A stretch of 22,978 nucleotides of DNA, taken from the NCBI GenBank assembly GCA_905182985.1, contig CAJJDN010000174.1, forward strand, positions 34,845 through 57,822. The letters are read 5' to 3'. Positions 1 to 9,309 of this stretch are shown in pieces. The notes below the pieces were generated by a model. The model was not told the DNA's origin and did no database searches. It was given only the letters and a program-made list of their open reading frames with translations. The stretch comes from Paramecium sonneborni. Its lineage: Eukaryota > Ciliophora > Oligohymenophorea > Peniculida > Parameciidae. Position 1 is the first letter of the stretch; each line of letters starts with the position of its first letter. The position numbers were made by a program, and so were the translations under genes.

Positions 1-1
1 A

Positions 2-2785
2 CAAGAATATATTTGTAGTTACAATTATGGTTATGAAGGTACTTGTTTAAAGATTTAAAATATAATGAGTTTAATTATTTCTTCTGTTTTTAAACATAAT
101 GTAGCATATAAATCTGGTGGATCTATGTTAGTAATAGGAACTCAATTATTTGTATTAGCATATTGTACAATATAGAATAATACAGCTTAATATGGAGGAG
201 GATTTGAAATAGTTGATTAAATAAGTTAGAATTTAACAAAATTAGGATCAGTATTGATGGAGAATAATGCATCGAAATTTGGAGATAATTAAGCTTAAAT
301 ACCATCATCATTATCAATAACAACTGATTTATAGGTTGTTTTGTCTAAGATTAAGATAATAGAATAATAGGATTTATTAATAGAATAGATTTAAATTAAA
401 CCTTATTAGGTATTTAAAAATTTATATTCTGATGCTTTATATGTACCAAATGGATAGAAGATTTCATAATATTAATATTTTGATTGGAAGAAAGGAGAAT
501 ATTTAGATTATAATTTACATTTAAGAATAGTAGCATTGGATCAATAAAATGAAGTATAATAGAATTTAAATGGTACATAGTGTAAAATAAGTGGTAGATT
601 ACTAAAAGATGATGAGATTAGTGAATTTAGTAATAATTTTACAAGTCTATAGAATGTAAGTTTTAATTAAACAGATTATAATTTAGATGATATTATATTT
701 TATTTAGATGATGAATTAAATATGACTCTACAAATATAGTTTCATTGTAATTCAATTTAAATTCCAATGTATGGAGAATAATAAGAGATAGTAGGTTATC
801 ATAGTAATTACTTTTTAAGATTAAACATTAAAACCTTACCTTGTTAAATGGGTGAAATAAAGAGAACATCAGATTAAACATGTTAACCATGTGATGCATA
901 ATAAGGGTAATATTCATTGAATTTGAATTCTTAAAACTGTACAATTAAAGATGATTCAACAACAAAAGAAATTAAATCTGCTTAAATGAATTTAAGATCT
1001 GGATATTGGAGACCTTATTTTTATACTGATTAAATTAGTTAATGTATTAATTTACTTAGTAATTGTTTGGGTGGTTGGAAAGAAGGAGATACATCTTGTT
1101 ATATAGGACATTTAGGTGCATTATGCGAAGAATGTGATATTTATAATTTACGTGGAGATGGACATTATTCAACAAGTACAAAATATTCTTGTAGTTCTTG
1201 TGCTGAAAAAGATACAAATTCATTGATTATTACTGCTATAAGTATATGGTAATATATAATTAAATAAATGATTAGGACTCTGGTATCAATTTTAATTTCA
1301 GTAAAGAGTACAGTTTAATTACTTGAGGATATAGCATTAAGAGTTTAAGTTAAGAAAATAAGAATCTTCATGTCAATGTAAGAATCACATTCTGGTATTC
1401 TAATAAAAATGCTTACTAATCATCTTTAAATCTTATCTACTATTACTAGTTTTAAATTGAGTCTTCCCTCTGGATTCACAAGTGCTATTAATGCTTCTGG
1501 AAATCCAATTCAAACTATGACATATTCTCTTGATTGTTTCTTAATGGAAATGTTCTATTTTAATATACATTATTCTAGAATGATTTGGTAAATGATTATG
1601 CCATTCATTTATGTATTCATATTCTTTGCTTTATATTGGATTGCTATCAAACTTAAAAAAACTACTTTTAGTATAAGTGTTATTACTACTACACTTATCT
1701 ATTTGTATATATATCTATAACCTAATCTAGTCGGTGGATTCATATCCTTAATATCATTTAGAAATATATCTAATTTTAAATGGATACAAGCTAATATTGC
1801 TTATAGATATGATACCTTTTCACATTTTATATGGCTTCTATCTTTTTGTCTTCCAGGCTTATTATCTATTGCCTTCCTCATTCCATTACTATTTTTTTAT
1901 GCCTTGTACTTAAACAAATCTAAATTAGATGATAAAGTTATTAGATAATAATGGGGATATCTTTATAATGAATATAAAACTGATGTCTATTTTTGGGAAA
2001 TCGTTAAAATTATTGAAAAAGAATTACTCATTATATTTCTCTCTTATTATGATGAATCTATTGTTAAAAAAGGAATTCTTGTTCTACTCATTATTTATGT
2101 CTATCAAGAACTTAATACTAAATTTAAACCATATAGATCACCTAATCTAAATAAATTAGATGCCTATTCTGCTAATGTTTGCCAAATCTCTATTGCCCTT
2201 GGTATTGGCATTTATATTGATCAATTGTCTGCATCTTTAGAAATTTAAATACCTTATTTCATCATACTTGCTACTCTCAATTTCTATTTCTTTTTACTTG
2301 TACTCATACAATTATTATAATCATATACCAAAGATTTAGAAATGCAATTAGATAAACTTCGTGATCTTGTTAGACAAAAAGCTCCATGGACATAGAATTT
2401 CTAATTCCTTAAAAAAGAACTTCAAAATCGGTAAGAAATCAGAATTAGAGTTAAAAAAAGATACAAAACACTTAGAGAATACTTAATGGAATAAGCTAAA
2501 TAAATCTTAGAATTCAAATCATATATTAATGGAACTAAAATCTATAAAAGTGCTAAAGTATATCCTGAATAATTTAGTGAATGCTCTCAAAATGAGTAAT
2601 ATTAATAATAAGAGTATTATTATTTTTTTAAATAATTAGCCATTTATAAAAACCAACTAAACTATTCCTTGAAGATAAGGGAAGCTAGCCTGATTTATAA
2701 GAATTTGTTGTTTGATTATGATTATATCTAAATTGTTATTTAATTAAATTATTTTTATTAATATATATTCATATATTCAGTCTGA
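2..2785 (+). CDS. Cys-rich multi-pass membrane protein, 5'-partial
   Basis: One frame is open (TAA/TAG = Gln) from base 2 to the TGA at 2783-2785, about 927 codons, with the start outside the window. The first ~95 residues look like beta-helix/polymorphic-membrane-protein repeats (QYGGGF, ENNASKFGDN). A cysteine-rich, EGF/growth-factor-receptor-like stretch follows at about nt 840-1210, with the family-style motif GHLGALCEEC. Six or seven hydrophobic segments then lie roughly at nt 1595-1650, 1670-1720, 1815-1905, 2065-2110, 2180-2230 and 2255-2310. A basic, helical cytoplasmic tail comes next. This order matches the large ciliate families of putative surface transmembrane proteins, whose function is unknown; I infer the Cys-rich part is extracellular. 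The 3' end is uncertain. A perfect 20-nt intron-like GTA...TAG at 2558-2577 would place a TGA immediately after it (2578-2580), and sequence beyond is intergenic-like in composition. Confidence 0.8.
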
Positions 2786-3450
2786 ATAATTAAATTCAAA
2801 ATTCTTTTTCTATATATATAATTTCTTAAATAATAAATAACTAATAAATTCATCTGAATTTTGTTTTTATGGATTATATGTAAAGACTTAATTTTTAATA
2901 ATTAAAAGAGTAAATACGATAAATTTAGTTTGATTTTGTAGTTGGAATTTAGAAGTAATGCTTTAAGAAGATTATACATAAAACAATCAATTTATTTCAA
3001 GATAAATATAGATTCAAAAAAAAAAATATATCATTATGCAATTTAATTAAAAAAAAGTAGACAATAATAATTGTTCTAATTTAAATTTCACAAGAATTAA
3101 TGAAATAGCAGTATTTTTTATTAGTCTTAAACTTTTATTACATTAATATAAAAGATAAATAAAATTTTTAATATCTTTGTGTTTAATTTTTATCCTTTAA
3201 AGTATTAATTCTGTAATAAATACAATTTAGAAAGCCATTAGAAAGAATATTATATTTTAACTTAAATTATAAAAAGTTATTATATAATTGATATAAAAAC
3301 ATAAACAAATAACTAAAAAGAGTTATAAATGAAAATTAAATCAAGATATTAGATTAAATTGGTTTAATAATATTTAAAATTGAAGTAATAAAAAATATGA
3401 ATTTATTATACATCTATATGTATAGAAGGAATGAATAAATAAATCAATAT

Positions 3451-3523
3451 GGGGTAGTAGCTCATTTAGTAGAGCGCGTGATTTGCATTCACGAGGCGCC
3501 GAGAGCGAAGCTCGGCTACTCCA
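3451..3523 (+). tRNA. tRNA-Ala(UGC)-like gene, copy 1
   Basis: 73 nt fold as a full cloverleaf. The acceptor GGGGTAG/CTACTCC includes a G3:U70 pair, the classic alanine identity element. The D stem is GCTC/GAGC, the anticodon stem CGTGA/TCACG with loop TTTGCAT (anticodon UGC, reads GCA), the variable loop 5 nt, the T stem CCGAG/CTCGG, and the discriminator A73. No CCA is encoded. The D loop ATTTAGTA has A in place of G18. The T loop AGCGAAG lacks T54 and T55, so the usual B-box and the 18-55 contact are changed. It is the only GC-rich island in its repeat unit. The gene is followed by seven Ts. The identity is clear; whether the RNA is functional is less so. Confidence 0.85.
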
Positions 3524-3524
3524 A

Positions 3525-3531
3525 TTTTTTT
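3525..3531 (+). terminator. Pol III T-run terminator, copy 1
   Basis: Seven consecutive Ts start two bases after the tRNA discriminator base, as expected for RNA polymerase III termination. Confidence 0.7.
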
Positions 3532-4464
3532 ATTTTATTTATTTATTCAAAATTTTATTTTACTTATATAATAATTACAATATTTCTTAATGATATTCAA
3601 AAAAATTATTTTATAAAAGTATTCTAATATAAATAATATAAAGGTGCAAAATCATAATTAATTTAGATCTTATTTCCTATTCTTTTGAATTTTCATTATT
3701 ATTAAATTAATTTTATATAAATAGAAAGAAGAAAATAATGTAAAGTTCACAATTTTCAAAATTATATTACTTTTAGATCATTTAGATATATAATTGTACT
3801 TTAATCATTCGAAATTCTTTTTCTATATATATAATTTCTTAAATAATAAATAACTAATAAATTCATCTGAATTTTGTTTTTTGTGGATTATTTTTAAAGA
3901 CTTAATTTTTAATAATTAAAAGAGTAAATACGATAAATTTAGTTTGATTTTGTAGTTGGAATTTAGAAGTAATGCTTTAAGAAGATTATACATAAAACAA
4001 TCAATTTATTTCAAGATAAATATAGATTCAAAAAAAAAAATATATCATTATGCAATATAATTAAAAAAAAGTAGACAATAATAATTGTTCTAATTTAAAT
4101 TTCACAAGAATTAATGAAATAGCAGTATTTTTTATTAGTCTTAAACTTATATTACATTAATATAAAAGATAAATAAAATTTTTAATATCTTTGTGTTTAA
4201 TTTTTATCCTTTAAAGTATTAATTCTGTAATAAATACAATTTAGAAAGCCATTAGAAAGAATATTATATTTTAACTTAAATTATAAAAAGTTATTATATA
4301 ATTGATATAAAAACATAAACAAATAACTAAAAAGAGTTATAAATGAAAATTAAATCAAGATATTAGAGTAAATTGGTTTAATAATATTTAAAATTGAAGT
4401 AATAAAAAATATGAATTTATTATACATCTATATGTATAGAAGGAATGAATAAATAAATCAATAT

Positions 4465-4537
4465 GGGGTAGTAGCTCATTTAGTAGAGCGCGTGATTTGC
4501 ATTCACGAGGCGCCGAGAGCGAAGCTCGGCTACTCCA
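4465..4537 (+). tRNA. tRNA-Ala(UGC)-like gene, copy 2
   Basis: Sequence identical to the copy at 3451-3523, in the second 1,014-bp unit. It has the same cloverleaf, G3:U70 pair, UGC anticodon and the same non-canonical D- and T-loops. Identity across copies means the odd loop bases are not a sequencing slip in one copy. Confidence 0.85.
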
Positions 4538-4538
4538 A

Positions 4539-4545
4539 TTTTTTT
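4539..4545 (+). terminator. Pol III T-run terminator, copy 2
   Basis: Run of seven Ts just downstream of the second tRNA copy. Confidence 0.7.
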
Positions 4546-5478
4546 ATTTTATTTATTTATTCAAAATTTTATTTTACTTATATAATAATTACAATATTTC
4601 TTAATGATATTCAAAAAAATTATTTTATAAAAGTATTCTAATATAAATAATATAAAGGTGCAAAATCATAATTAATTTAGATCTTATTTCCTATTCTTTT
4701 GAATTTTCATTATTATTAAATTAATTTTATATAAATAGAAAGAAGAAAATAATGTAAAGTTCACAATTTTCAAAATTATATTACTTTTAGATCATTTAGA
4801 TATATAATTGTACTTTAATCATTCGAAATTCTTTTTCTATATATATAATTTCTTAAATAATAAATAACTAATAAATTCATCTGAATTTTGTTTTTTGTGG
4901 ATTATTTTTAAAGACTTAATTTTTAATAATTAAAAGAGTAAATACGATAAATTTAGTTTGATTTTGTAGTTGGAATTTAGAAGTAATGCTTTAAGAAGAT
5001 TATACATAAAACAATCAATTTATTTCAAGATAAATATAGATTCAAAAAAAAAAATATATCATTATGCAATATAATTAAAAAAAAGTAGACAATAATAATT
5101 GTTCTAATTTAAATTTCACAAGAATTAATGAAATAGCAGTATTTTTTATTAGTCTTAAACTTATATTACATTAATATAAAAGATAAATAAAATTTTTAAT
5201 ATCTTTGTGTTTAATTTTTATCCTTTAAAGTATTAATTCTGTAATAAATACAATTTAGAAAGCCATTAGAAAGAATATTATATTTTAACTTAAATTATAA
5301 AAAGTTATTATATAATTGATATAAAAACATAAACAAATAACTAAAAAGAGTTATAAATGAAAATTAAATCAAGATATTAGAGTAAATTGGTTTAATAATA
5401 TTTAAAATTGAAGTAATAAAAAATATGAATTTATTATACATCTATATGTATAGAAGGAATGAATAAATAAATCAATAT

Positions 5479-5551
5479 GGGGTAGTAGCTCATTTAGTAG
5501 AGCGCGTGATTTGCATTCACGAGGCGCCGAGAGCGAAGCTCGGCTACTCCA
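5479..5551 (+). tRNA. tRNA-Ala(UGC)-like gene, copy 3
   Basis: Third identical copy, in the third tandem unit. Features are as for the first copy, including A18 in the D loop and loop AGCGAAG in the T arm. Confidence 0.85.
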
Positions 5552-5552
5552 A

Positions 5553-5559
5553 TTTTTTT
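5553..5559 (+). terminator. Pol III T-run terminator, copy 3
   Basis: Run of seven Ts just downstream of the third tRNA copy. Confidence 0.7.
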
Positions 5560-5889
5560 ATTTTATTTATTTATTCAAAATTTTATTTTACTTATATAAT
5601 AATTACAATATTTCTTAATGATATTCAAAAAAATTATTTTATAAAAGTATTCTAATATAAATAATATAAAGGTGCAAAATCATAATTAATTTAGATCTTA
5701 TTTCCTATTCTTTTGAATTTTCATTATTATTAAATTAATTTTATATAAATAGAAAGAAGAAAATAATGTAAAGTTCACAATTTTCAAAATTATATTACTT
5801 TTAGATCATTTAGATATATAATTGTACTTTTAATCATTCAAAATAAACATAAACAAATATTTTTTAGATCATTAAAAATTTATAGCCTA

Positions 5890-7341
5890 TCATTATGATT
5901 ACTATAAATAATCAAACATTAGTAAGGAAAATAGATTAAAATCTATTTTCTCTTGTGATAATTATTAAAATGCTGACTTGAGTTGGGTTTCTTTTTCTGA
6001 GAAAAATGGAATTATATCATTGATTGTAAGAAAGCTTTTTTAATTAGAAAAATTATAAAATGCTTTCTATAAATTTTTTTTTGTAATTAAAGATTTCTTA
6101 TCTGTAAATCTTATAATTAATTCTATGTATGGCAATTCAGTTTATTATTGAAAAATTTGATTAACAGCAAACAATGATTCTGATTAATTATATATATGTT
6201 TAAATTTTTTCCTAACTAAGGTTGCTAATTAAAATCTAGTTATTCTTTTTGCATTTTTTAATTGAAAGAGAAATTCGAGCGAATTGTCATTAAACATCTC
6301 TGCCATCATATAGAAAAGAATCTATTGAAGAGGGTAAAGTATAGGGTTTATGACTTTTAGTTTATGATTTTAATCAAATGAATTAATGAAAGAAGATTCT
6401 AAAATTTACTCTAAATCTATTCTTTTTTGAGGATCAATTTATAACATTTGATTTAATAAGTTCTAAATTTCACTATAATAATTATCTTAAAATAAAGGAA
6501 ATTAACTTCTTCTGCCTTATGTTATATTTTCTAAAAAGTCCCGAAATGAATTTCCAGTGAAAAGCTGAAGATTAAATACTAATCGAGCTACAATAATTCC
6601 TAATGACCATACGTCATCCTTAAAGGTTGGCTCAATTAATTAATTTTCAAGATGAGCTTACACTAATTAGGGACTTGAATATTTGAGTTTTTTGGAAGAT
6701 TTTTTATCAGAAATAATAGCTTAAAAAAAATCAACTAATGTTATTTAAATTTTTGGAGATTAATCTACAATCTCAAAACTTTTTAAGGTTAAATTTCCAT
6801 GTACTATAGATTTAGAATGCAAATAGTGAATAACACTAAAAATTTAAGTTAATAGTTTCTTTGATTTATAAATTGAAATTTGTTTTGATTAATTTTATAA
6901 AAATGATTCTAAACTTCCACCATTGCAATAATTCTTTATTAATGTATATTATTGGCAATGATAATATATTTCAACAAAATCTTATAAATTTTTGTGAAAT
7001 AGGTTGGAATATAATGAAATGCAATTATTAGTTTTTTCGTTATTATCTAAAATTTCAGCGATAAATATTTATCTAGTCAATATATGCTATACAATGATTG
7101 AATTTGAATTCTGATTGACTTTATCTAGATTACTAATTTAATTGTAATATTTTAAATAACTTTCATTGATTACATTTGATGGCTAGATAACTTCATCAAC
7201 ATAATTAAAATCTAATGTATGATCATTCCTTTTGGAAAAAATTAATGTTGGTGAAGCAGGTCCTTCAGAAACTAAATTATTCTGGAGATTTTGAAGGTTT
7301 ATGCTTTTTAAAGTTCCCTTTTGAAAAGAGCATGTTCCCAT
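5890..7341 (-). CDS. CDPK-like pseudokinase, N-myristoylation motif
   Basis: Single exon, 483 residues, ATG at 7339-7341, TGA at 5890-5892. The start MGTCS is a classic N-myristoylation plus palmitoylation signal, so I infer membrane attachment. Residues ~50-320 follow the Ser/Thr kinase fold: hinge YCNGGSLESFL (~138-148), DDVWSLGI (~242-249) and a closing QKRIDLEQIL helix. Catalytic positions are lost. The VAIK lysine is Glu (FIAEIL, E96), HRD is HGN (181-183), the following Lys and Asn are Thr and Ser, DFG is DFF (204-206), APE is SPQ, and no Gly-rich loop is visible. The C-terminal ~150 residues resemble the CDPK junction and EF-hand region in length and helical pattern, but no intact EF-hand Ca2+ loop is seen. 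It is therefore probably a regulatory or scaffold pseudokinase of the calcium-dependent kinase family. The frame is intact, which argues against a decaying pseudogene. Confidence 0.85.
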
Positions 7342-7363
7342 AGTTTTAAATTTTAGTTAATTA

Positions 7364-7751
7364 ATGTATCAAGATAATAAATAATTGATCCAAATCATTT
7401 ATGGAAAATACACCATCTTAATGTAACACCAGAAATAATCTTTAAACATAATAATGTTTTTTTATTTTTAAGTTGGTTTTAATTTATTTTATCAATGGAT
7501 ATACTATATTGATTTCTTCACTTGTATTCATTTTGGTTTAATATTTAGAATGGATATAAGAAAGATTAAAAATTATTCATAATTGTACTATTAATTATTG
7601 TTTATTGATTTGCATCAAGAGGGGCATTACTTCAGATTCATAAATATTGATTATAATAAATTAATCAAGGTAATATATAATCCAGCAGATGAATTATTGG
7701 TTGATCACTTTTGTATATTTTATTATAAAACTAAAATTAGTTTATTAATGA
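7364..7751 (+). CDS. Possible small gene between two minus-strand genes
   Basis: A weak candidate. From the ATG at 7364-7366 the frame is open under the ciliate code. A 28-nt GTA...TAG element at 7713-7740 looks like a Paramecium intron; removing it brings in a TGA at 7749-7751, just before the convergent neighbour's stop at 7760. A later start (ATG at 7551) would leave about 57 residues, including DLHQEGHYFRF and YNPADELLVDHF, which look protein-like. A second intron-like element lies at 7526-7550. In sequence this AT-rich, such frames and GTA...TAG spacings arise by chance, and I recognise no family. Otherwise this stretch is intergenic. Confidence 0.22.
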
Positions 7752-7759
7752 AGAAATAA

Positions 7760-8263
7760 TCATTTTAGAACAAAATGAGGGAATATAGATTCCTCAATTT
7801 TCTTCTTCTTTTATGCTTGCTAAGATTTTAATAAATTTTAGAGACTTAATTTCAAAAGATGTTTTTACAATTTAATAGGGGATATCTTTTTTCCTAATGA
7901 AATTCCATTTGTGTAATCAGCTTATATGAAAGAGTATTTTGAAACTAATTCATCTGAATTGCTTGCAGTAGTCTTACAAATATAATTATCGTTTCTATCT
8001 GAAATAATTGCATTGGAATTATACTGGTTCTTTATAAGTTTAGGAAGTTATTCACTAATATTAGATTGATTGTATATTCTTCTATCTCTCCTTTACTTAT
8101 TTTCTTTTAAAATTTCTTTAGGTAAATTATAAATCTAATGATTATCCTTCCATTAACTAATAGTTGGTTTTTCTTTAATCGCTAGAGTTTCTTAATGTTC
8201 AAATCTAAGAGAGGATATTATATAAGGTTAATGTTCTGACAATCTCAAAGTTGAATATTTCAT
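7760..8263 (-). CDS. Hypothetical protein, 167 residues
   Basis: Single-exon frame from ATG (8261-8263) to TGA (7760-7762). The product is polar and basic, rich in Lys, Gln, Asn and Ser. A helical Lys-rich segment near the end (QAQKKKKIEE) precedes the terminus FPHFVLK. No signal peptide, membrane segment or known domain is visible. It lies between the pseudokinase and another small basic protein on the same strand, about 195 bp from the latter. The upstream frame stays open without an ATG for a little way, so a short upstream exon cannot be excluded. I do not recognise the family. Confidence 0.6.
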
Positions 8264-8457
8264 TGAATAATGGAAATAGAAATTTATTTATTTATATATT
8301 ATGAACTAAACTACTAGAGTTAAGTGAATTTGAATTATTTACTATAAAGAAATAGATAAAAAATATATTGAATTGAATATGATATTCAGTTAAATATTAT
8401 TAGTATAAATAATGAACATAAAGTTAGATTAGATTAGAAGGTTAATAATATATTTAA

Positions 8458-9009
8458 TCATTCATTTCGTATTTGAAATGATTTAGTCTTTTGATGTGCT
8501 ATTCTTCTTAAAGGTTTTTATGTTTCAGTGATTTTTTACTTATCTTAATTTCCAGTTTCAATATCTATCACAATTAAAGATTTCTTAAATTCCACTTTTT
8601 TTCTTTAAAATTTTGTTACTGGTGCCAATATTTTAGAATCCTATCTTTTTAGAAATAGCTTAGTTCTTTTTTATTGCCTCTAAAATTCAACAGGTGTAGC
8701 ATTTCTAGAGTCTTAATCAAGTATTGGAATTTCAGGTAATGATCTTTGATATCTCTTAGGTTTAGTTGTGATTATTTTCGGTAATTAAAAATGATAAGGA
8801 ATTTCAATAAGTGGATCACTTTCACATTATGTATACATTTTATTTGCAATATTCCTATCTGTAACTTCTCCCTCTGTTTTCAAAGATTAAGGAAGGACTT
8901 CAAATTAATTTAGAAATAGAGATGGTCTCATAGTTCTTATAGTTAAGTCTTTTTTAGGTGAAGTCTCTTTTTTAACAATAGAAGGAAGATGAAAAGCTGG
9001 ATGTGACAT
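8458..9009 (-). CDS. Hypothetical basic protein, 183 residues
   Basis: Single exon from ATG (9007-9009) to TGA (8458-8460). The sequence is Lys/Arg/Pro-rich and probably largely disordered, with short motifs such as RSLPEIPILDQD and a basic C-terminus ending KSFQIRNE. No membrane segment or catalytic motif is visible. Gene boundaries are clear, and composition is less AT-rich than the flanks. It is divergent from the helicase gene, with ~300 bp between their ATGs. Its style resembles the neighbouring 167-residue protein, but I could not align them convincingly. Function unknown. Confidence 0.65.
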
Positions 9010-9309
9010 AGAACTTCAATTTTTATTTTATTAAATGATTTTAGAAATTATTCACTCATTTACGTATTATATTGAAACTGATTAAACTGTCGTTATTAAA
9101 ATTACTAATTATATTATTATCTTGTACTATATTAATTTTTAATAAATAAAAGTGTTTATTTTAGACATCTACAAAAATTCAGTAAATAACGGAGAGTGCG
9201 TAATATGAAAATGATATTCAATAGAGAAGTTAGCTTTTTTGTTAGGAAATATAAATTATTAAATAAAATCTTTTAACTTTCTGAGTAATATAATTATTTA
9301 TATAATAAA
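9010..9309. promoter_or_regulatory. Divergent intergenic region
   Basis: About 300 bp between the minus-strand small basic protein and the plus-strand helicase, so it must hold both promoters. It is strongly AT-rich. I see no clear conserved box, repeat or ORF in it. Confidence 0.4.

Larger units (their letters stand above)
2794..5839. repeat. Three tandem 1,014-bp repeats, each with a tRNA gene
   Basis: Three head-to-tail copies lie at about 2794-3806, 3807-4820 and 4821-5835, and the array ends with a few bases of a fourth start (ATTC at 5836-5839). The period is 1,014 bp, measured from the tRNA starts 3451, 4465 and 5479. Copies 2 and 3 look identical or nearly so by eye. Copy 1 differs at scattered positions upstream of its tRNA: a rearranged stretch near 2865-2885 with a 1-bp length change, and single-base changes near 3045, 3130 and 3350. 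Downstream of the tRNA all three match. Apart from the tRNA the unit is extremely AT-rich, and I see no convincing ORF in it. The array abuts the upstream membrane-protein gene and ends about 50 bp before the stop of the pseudokinase gene. Confidence 0.95.

Noticed and set aside
123..323. Minus-strand ORF of 66 codons
   Set aside because: Antisense to the N-terminal part of the cysteine-rich membrane protein, where the plus frame is continuous.
2794..5839. CRISPR array, rDNA or telomeric repeat
   Set aside because: The units are 1 kb, contiguous and carry a tRNA; there are no short spaced repeats, rRNA sequence or C4A2-type telomere repeats.
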